Assembly (NCBI GenBank): GCA_963674895.2
Contig: CAXXCY010000001.1
Span: 682,001-746,000, forward strand
Origin: CAXXOK01 sp963674895
GTDB taxonomy: Bacteria > Bacillota > Clostridia > Christensenellales > Aristaeellaceae
DNA length: 64,000 bases
Reading direction: 5' to 3'
A program made the translations under genes and the position numbers. The notes beneath the pieces were generated by a model. That model was not told the origin of the DNA. It worked only from the letters and a program-made list of their open reading frames with translations, and ran no database searches. This document shows positions 59,716 through 64,000 of the stretch, in pieces. The stretch's first letter is position 1; the number at the start of each line of letters is the position of its first letter.

Positions 59716-61446
59716 CTATTCCGCGAGCAGCTTCCGGGCGGAAACGGTCACTTCCTTGAGCAGCGCTTCGGCCCGCTCCTTTTCCTTGTGGGTCACGTTG
59801 ACGTAGAGCTTGATCTTGGGCTCGGTGCCGCTGGGGCGGATGCATACGAAGCCGCCGCCCTGCAGCGCGAAGTACAGCACGTCGCTGGGGGGATAGGCGA
59901 GCTTCTCCGTTTTCCCTCCGGCGCTTACCTTCGTGCCCTTGAGGATATCCAGCACCGCCTCCACCTGGATGCCGCCGATCTGTTTGGGCGGGTTCTCGCG
60001 GATGGCGGCCATGATCGCGTTCATCTTCTTCACGCCGTCCGCGCCGGGCAGATCGGCGCTCTCGACGTGCTCCAGATAGTAGCCGTAGGTTTTGAAGATT
60101 TCCTCCACGACGTCCGACAGCGTTTTGCCCTGCGCCTTGTAGTAGGCGGCGGCCTCGGCGATCAGCAGGCTAGCGTTTACGCCGTCCTTATCGCGCACGA
60201 AGGTGCCGGACAGGTACCCGTAGCTTTCCTCAAAGCCGAACAGGAAGGTGTGGGAATGCTCGTCCTCAAACTGCTGGATCATCTCGCCGATGAATTTGAA
60301 GCCCGTCAGCGTGTCGAAAAGCTGCACGCCGTGCGCCTCGCAGATGGGCTTGGCGAGCTGCGTGGAGACGATGGATTTCACCGCCGCGCCGTCCCCGGGC
60401 AGCGTGCCGTTGGCCTGCCTGGAGGACAGGATGTAGTACAGCATCAGGCAGCCGATCTGGTTGCCCGTCAGCAGGCGGAAATGGCCGTCCTTCTCGCGCA
60501 CGGCCACGCCCAGCCGGTCGCAGTCCGGATCGGTGGCGAAGCACACGTCCGCGTTCACCTCGTCGGCAAGCTTGATCGCCAGATCGAAGGACTGCGGATA
60601 CTCGGGGTTGGGCGCCTTCACGGTGGGGAAGGCGGAATCGGGCATCTCCTGCTCCTTCACCACGCTCACGCCCGTGATGCCGACCTCACTGAGGATACGG
60701 CGCACGGGCACGTTGCCGCTGCCGTGCAGGGGCGTGTAGACGATCTTCAGGGAGTTGCCCTCTTTTTTGATGATTTCGGGGTTGATGGACAGCGTTTTCA
60801 CCAGCGCGATGTACGCGTCGTCCACCTCTTTGTTGCCGATGATCTGCAAAAGCCCGTCCTTCATGGCCTGGTCCCGCGGCATGGTTTTGGCTTGATTGTA
60901 GGAAAGCGCGTTGATCGCCCTGGTGACCTCGTCCGCGGTTTCAGGTCCGAGCTGTGCGCCGTCCGGGCCGTACACCTTATAGCCGTTGTACTGCGGCGGG
61001 TTGTGGCTGGCGGTGATCACGATTCCCGCGTCGGTCTTCAGATGCCGCACGGCAAAGGAGAGGATCGGCACGGGGCGCAGCGCGTCGAACACCTTGGCGG
61101 TAATGCCGTTGGCCGCGAGCGTGAGCACCGTTTCCATGGCGAACTCGGGGCTCATGCGGCGGCTGTCGTACGCGACGACGACGCTGGGGCGTTTTTTTGT
61201 TTTCTTCGCTTTGGCGTTTAATATGTTTGCCAGCCCCTGCGTGGCGCGGCGCACGGTGTAGACGTTCATGCGGTTGGTGCCAAACCCCAGCACCCCGCGC
61301 ATCCCGCCTGTGCCGAACGAAAGGCCCGTGTAAAAGCGGTCCTCAATCTCCTTTGCGTCGCCCGCGATAGCCGTAAGCTCCTTGACGAGTTTCGGATCGT
61401 TTGCAAAGTCCGTAAGCCATTGGCGGTAAACATCCATATACTGCAT
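59716..61446 (-). CDS. pgcA: Phosphoglucomutase / phospho-sugar mutase
   Basis: 576 residues, the PgcA-type length. Phosphoserine loop TASHNPPQYNG, metal loop DPDCDR, sugar-binding GFEESYG and phosphate-binding RPSGTEPK are intact. It interconverts glucose-1-P and glucose-6-P, linking glycogen breakdown and cell-wall precursor synthesis. GAGGAG precedes ATG 61446. Last gene of the minus-strand run with dapF; the gap is 75 nt. Confidence 0.93.
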   Translation of the reverse strand: MQYMDVYRQWLTDFANDPKLVKELTAIAGDAKEIEDRFYTGLSFGTGGMRGVLGFGTNRMNVYTVRRATQGLANILNAKAKKTKKRPSVVVAYDSRRMSPEFAMETVLTLAANGITAKVFDALRPVPILSFAVRHLKTDAGIVITASHNPPQYNGYKVYGPDGAQLGPETADEVTRAINALSYNQAKTMPRDQAMKDGLLQIIGNKEVDDAYIALVKTLSINPEIIKKEGNSLKIVYTPLHGSGNVPVRRILSEVGITGVSVVKEQEMPDSAFPTVKAPNPEYPQSFDLAIKLADEVNADVCFATDPDCDRLGVAVREKDGHFRLLTGNQIGCLMLYYILSSRQANGTLPGDGAAVKSIVSTQLAKPICEAHGVQLFDTLTGFKFIGEMIQQFEDEHSHTFLFGFEESYGYLSGTFVRDKDGVNASLLIAEAAAYYKAQGKTLSDVVEEIFKTYGYYLEHVESADLPGADGVKKMNAIMAAIRENPPKQIGGIQVEAVLDILKGTKVSAGGKTEKLAYPPSDVLYFALQGGGFVCIRPSGTEPKIKLYVNVTHKEKERAEALLKEVTVSARKLLAE

Positions 61447-61521
61447 GCGGTCTCCTCGATTCTGTGAAATATGGGGATATTATAGCGTTTCCCGGCCGCG
61501 AATGCAACGCCGTGCCCGTGG

Positions 61522-62385
61522 TTACGGCAGGCCCAGCGCCTGCAGAAACGGCGGGAACAGCGCGCCCTCGTACACCGGCGACACGCTCCCCCGCATGAAG
61601 ATATGCCCCGTGGTCTCCACGCGGATATCCAGCTCCCCGCCGGGCATCATCACGGTTACATGGCTGTCCAAAAGACCCAGCCGGTGCGCGGCGGCCACCG
61701 CGGCGCAGCTGGAGGACCCCGACGCCAGCGTATACCCCGCGCCCCGTTCCCAGATCTCGATTTGGATCGCGTTGGGGTTTAGCACCTGCACAATCTGCAG
61801 GTTGATGCGGTTGGGGAACATCGGGTGGTTTTCCACCAGCGGGCCCAGCAGGCGGACCAGCGATTCGGAAACCCTGTCCACAACGATCACGCAGTGCGGA
61901 TTGCCCACGGTCAGGCACGTGATCAGGTACGGTGTGCCGCCCAGCGACAGCTCCTCGCTGACCACCTCCCGGTTTTTGCCGTGCACGGGGATATCCCCGC
62001 TTTTAAACGAGGCCGCGCCCATATCGACCTCGATCTGGTTGGCCTGCGCGCTTAAAAGCGTAACCTGCGCAAGCCCGCCCTTGGTGAGCACGCCGAAGGA
62101 CGAGAGGCTCTCCACGTATCCGGCGTCCGCCAGGTATTTGGAAAAGATGCGCAGCCCGTTGCCGCTTTTCTCCGCTTCGCCGCCGTCGGGGTTGAAAATG
62201 CGGACTTCGAACGGCTCCCCGGGGGTCAGCGGCCCGTAAAGGATGCCGTCGGAGCCGACGCCGAAATGGCGGTCGCACAGAAGCCGGATATTTTCCTCCG
62301 TCATCTCCACCGGAAGGTACGCCGGGTCGACGACGATGTAATCGTTCCCCAGCGCGTGGTACTTGGCGGCGCAGTTTTTGTGCAT
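61522..62385 (-). CDS. Diaminopimelate-epimerase family protein lacking both catalytic cysteines
   Basis: 287 residues with the full two-half DapF fold pattern (FNPDGGEAE, ERGAGYTLA). Where DapF has its two catalytic Cys (ECGNG and ACGTGACAA), this protein has Ser74 (KSGNG) and Ser222 (ASGSSSCAA). Cys227 next to the second site remains. The thiol acid-base pair is therefore absent, so DAP epimerisation cannot be assumed. AGGAG is upstream of ATG 62385. It starts 15 nt after amrS. Confidence 0.85.
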   Translation of the reverse strand: MHKNCAAKYHALGNDYIVVDPAYLPVEMTEENIRLLCDRHFGVGSDGILYGPLTPGEPFEVRIFNPDGGEAEKSGNGLRIFSKYLADAGYVESLSSFGVLTKGGLAQVTLLSAQANQIEVDMGAASFKSGDIPVHGKNREVVSEELSLGGTPYLITCLTVGNPHCVIVVDRVSESLVRLLGPLVENHPMFPNRINLQIVQVLNPNAIQIEIWERGAGYTLASGSSSCAAVAAAHRLGLLDSHVTVMMPGGELDIRVETTGHIFMRGSVSPVYEGALFPPFLQALGLP

Positions 62386-62399
62386 ATCGTTTCTCCTGT

Positions 62400-63227
62400 T
62401 CAGATATTTCCCAGGTATACGTAGCGAAGAGTTTCCGATGCGATATCGCGCAGCCTGTGCAAAAGCTCCGGGTCGGTGGGCCGCTCGTCAAGCATGTGCT
62501 TGCAAGGGAAGAAGCGCGTGATGTGGTAGGGGATTTCGTCGGAAAGGGAGGCGATCCACGCTGCCGTCTCCCGCATTTCGTCCTGCGAATCGCTGACCCC
62601 CGGCACGACCAGCGTGGTGATCTCGACGTGGGCCTTCTGGACTGCGGTTTCGATAAAGGCCTTGACCATCGCAAGGTCGCCCCCGAGGCGGCGGTAGCCC
62701 TCCGGGGTGAAGCACTTCAGGTCGATATTGAACGCATCGATGTACGGGAGCGCTTCGTTGAGCGTTTCCTGCGACACGCAGCCGTTGGTGACCACCGCCG
62801 TTTTCAGGCCCTTTTCTTTGGCAAGCCGGGCCGCGTCCCGCACGTACTCGAAGCCGACCATCGGCTCGTTGTAGGTGAACGCCACGCCGATATTGCTGCG
62901 CGGCTTGAGGGAGATAGCCGTCCTGACAAGCTCTTCGGGCGAAACCTGCCGCGTCTCGATTTCGCCGCGCCGCCCCTCGGCAATCCGGTAGTTCTGGCAA
63001 AACGGGCACGCCATGTTGCACCCGAAGCTGCCCACGGACAGGATGAAGCTTCCCGGATGGAAGCGGTACAGCGGCTTTTTTTCGATCGGGTCGAGCGCGA
63101 GCGCCGTAACCTGCGCGTAGCTGATGCTCACGCTTTTCCCGTTCTCGTTGGCCCGCGCCCCGCAGCGGCCGACCTGGCCCTCAGCCAGGCTGCAGCGGTG
63201 GTTACAGACGGGGCAGTTGATCTTAAT
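62400..63227 (-). CDS. amrS: AmmeMemoRadiSam system radical SAM enzyme
   Basis: 275 residues counted from an ATT at 63227. The radical SAM cluster is CNMACPFC (Cys 70, 74, 77). The N-terminal cysteine segment INCPVCNHRCSLAEGQVGRC, conserved in the family, is only included if translation starts at ATT 63227. An in-frame stop lies two codons before it, and the next usable start (GTG 63131) would remove all four cysteines. ATT overlaps the stop of the AMMECR1 gene (ATTAA) with GTGAGG upstream, so coupled initiation is likely. The substrate is unknown. Confidence 0.82.
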   Translation of the reverse strand: MKINCPVCNHRCSLAEGQVGRCGARANENGKSVSISYAQVTALALDPIEKKPLYRFHPGSFILSVGSFGCNMACPFCQNYRIAEGRRGEIETRQVSPEELVRTAISLKPRSNIGVAFTYNEPMVGFEYVRDAARLAKEKGLKTAVVTNGCVSQETLNEALPYIDAFNIDLKCFTPEGYRRLGGDLAMVKAFIETAVQKAHVEITTLVVPGVSDSQDEMRETAAWIASLSDEIPYHITRFFPCKHMLDERPTDPELLHRLRDIASETLRYVYLGNI

Positions 63228-64000
63228 GGTGCCTCACCACTTCAAAGCGCTGGAGCGTTACCGGCGCTCCCGCCGGGATTCCCGCCTTACGCCGCGCGAT
63301 GGCGATCTGCTCTTCCACGGTGTCCACACCTTCCAGCGCCGGTAAAAGCAGCCCGCGTTTCATCCCGTTTTGCACGATCACGCCGTAGCGCTGCGCGTCG
63401 AGCTCAAGCATCGACCCGATGTCCTCCGCCTCGCCCAGCACATCCACCGAGCACTCGATCTCGGAGAGCTCGTCCTGCCGGACGGGCGAAAAGCGCGGGT
63501 CCTGTGCGCAGGCCGAAATCGCGTTTTGGATGATCTCCTCCGCGATACTGTCCTGCGTCGGCGAAATCGTGCCGATGCACCCGCGCAGCTGGCCGCCCTT
63601 GTGCAGCGATACGAACACGCCCGCCTGCCTTTTGAGCATCTCGCCGGGCAGTCCGGCGGGGACGGAAATCCTCTCCCGCTTCCGGGTCCAGGCGGTGAAG
63701 GACTGGCGCGCCAGCTTCACGTACGCGTCCTCGTGCTTCTGGCTTTCGGCTACGTGCCGCTTCACGGTCTCCTTCAGCGCGTCCAGAAACCGGCGCGAGG
63801 AATCGGCCTTGCCCGTCAAGAACGTGCACACCCCGTACCCCACGCCGAACGGACCCTCGTAGGAGAGCTTCGTGGCCTTCACCTGCACCCCGTCAAAGCA
63901 CCCCGCCATCACGAGGAACGAGCGGTGGCCGCATTCCGCGGCGGCGGAGCAGAAGCCCTCGCCGAAATCCAGCAGCTCTCCGAACGCGCCGCGCCCCAGC
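63223..64000 (-). CDS. MEMO/LigB-like and AMMECR1 fusion protein, C-terminal part (runs off right edge)
   Basis: The frame is open to 64000. The visible part begins in a MEMO/LigB-like domain (GRGAFGELLDFG, ECGHRSFLVMAG, KLSYEGPFGVGYG). After a short linker it continues into an AMMECR1 domain (LARQSFTAW, GVFVSLHKGGQLRGCIG, QNAISACAQDPRF). It is one of the three parts of the AmmeMemoRadiSam system and overlaps amrS. The start is outside the window. Confidence 0.88.
   Translation of the reverse strand, partial: LGRGAFGELLDFGEGFCSAAAECGHRSFLVMAGCFDGVQVKATKLSYEGPFGVGYGVCTFLTGKADSSRRFLDALKETVKRHVAESQKHEDAYVKLARQSFTAWTRKRERISVPAGLPGEMLKRQAGVFVSLHKGGQLRGCIGTISPTQDSIAEEIIQNAISACAQDPRFSPVRQDELSEIECSVDVLGEAEDIGSMLELDAQRYGVIVQNGMKRGLLLPALEGVDTVEEQIAIARRKAGIPAGAPVTLQRFEVVRHH

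Overview
The window looks like the chromosome of a high-GC, Gram-positive-type member of the Clostridia (Bacillota). The evidence is strong GGAGG-type ribosome binding sites, an LPxTG-type surface protein, a SipW-type signal peptide, BspA-like leucine-rich repeats and rRNA that reads as Firmicutes. A placement near Christensenellales is only an impression. Most genes are GC-rich; two AT-rich stretches (about 29.0-31.65 kb and 41.3-45.3 kb) stand out as acquired DNA.

Layout. 1-4.5 kb: end of an ABC-2 permease, a perfect parS-like palindrome inside a terminator, and a large surface protein gene split by a 13-bp tandem duplication. 4.7-15.4 kb: glycogen phosphorylase, a DJ-1 protein facing a WYL regulator, an MMPL exporter facing a TetR regulator, and a run with two related secreted proteins, a GNAT acetyltransferase and a polytopic membrane protein. 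15.5-22.2 kb: a complete rRNA operon (16S, tRNA-Ala, tRNA-Ile, 23S, 5S, two tRNA-Asn copies), interspersed with copies of a dispersed structured repeat. 22.2-28.9 kb: cell-surface genes (LPxTG protein, TP-repeat protein, SipW-type secreted protein) and a diguanylate cyclase. 29-31.6 kb: AT-rich island with a membrane protein fused to a sugar-nucleotidyltransferase domain. It abuts a truncated fragment that may be the end of a Fic gene. 31.9-41 kb: XPD/DinG-like helicase, cytidylate-kinase-like protein, HTH protein, membrane proteins and a MATE exporter. 41.2-45.3 kb: second AT-rich island with a metallophosphoesterase-STAND NTPase (defence-like) cut by an IS3-family element.

46-50.6 kb: a methionine operon metA-metF-metH. 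It is preceded by a promoter, a 21-codon leader peptide with six Met codons, and alternative RNA hairpins. I read this as a ribosome-mediated attenuator for methionine, the most notable regulatory find here. 50.9-54 kb: three tandem M42 aminopeptidases. 54.1-57.7 kb: three secreted fibronectin-III paralogues that share an almost identical promoter, plus another secreted protein. 57.9-64 kb: ribokinase and a pentulose-phosphate epimerase, phosphoglucomutase, a DapF-family protein with both catalytic cysteines replaced by serine, and the AmmeMemoRadiSam genes running off the right edge.

glgP and pgcA together supply glucose-1-phosphate to glucose-6-phosphate conversion. MetA (predicted acetyl-CoA type), MetF and MetH form the activation and methyl-transfer parts of methionine synthesis. 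All functions are assigned by reading the sequence; no database search was run.
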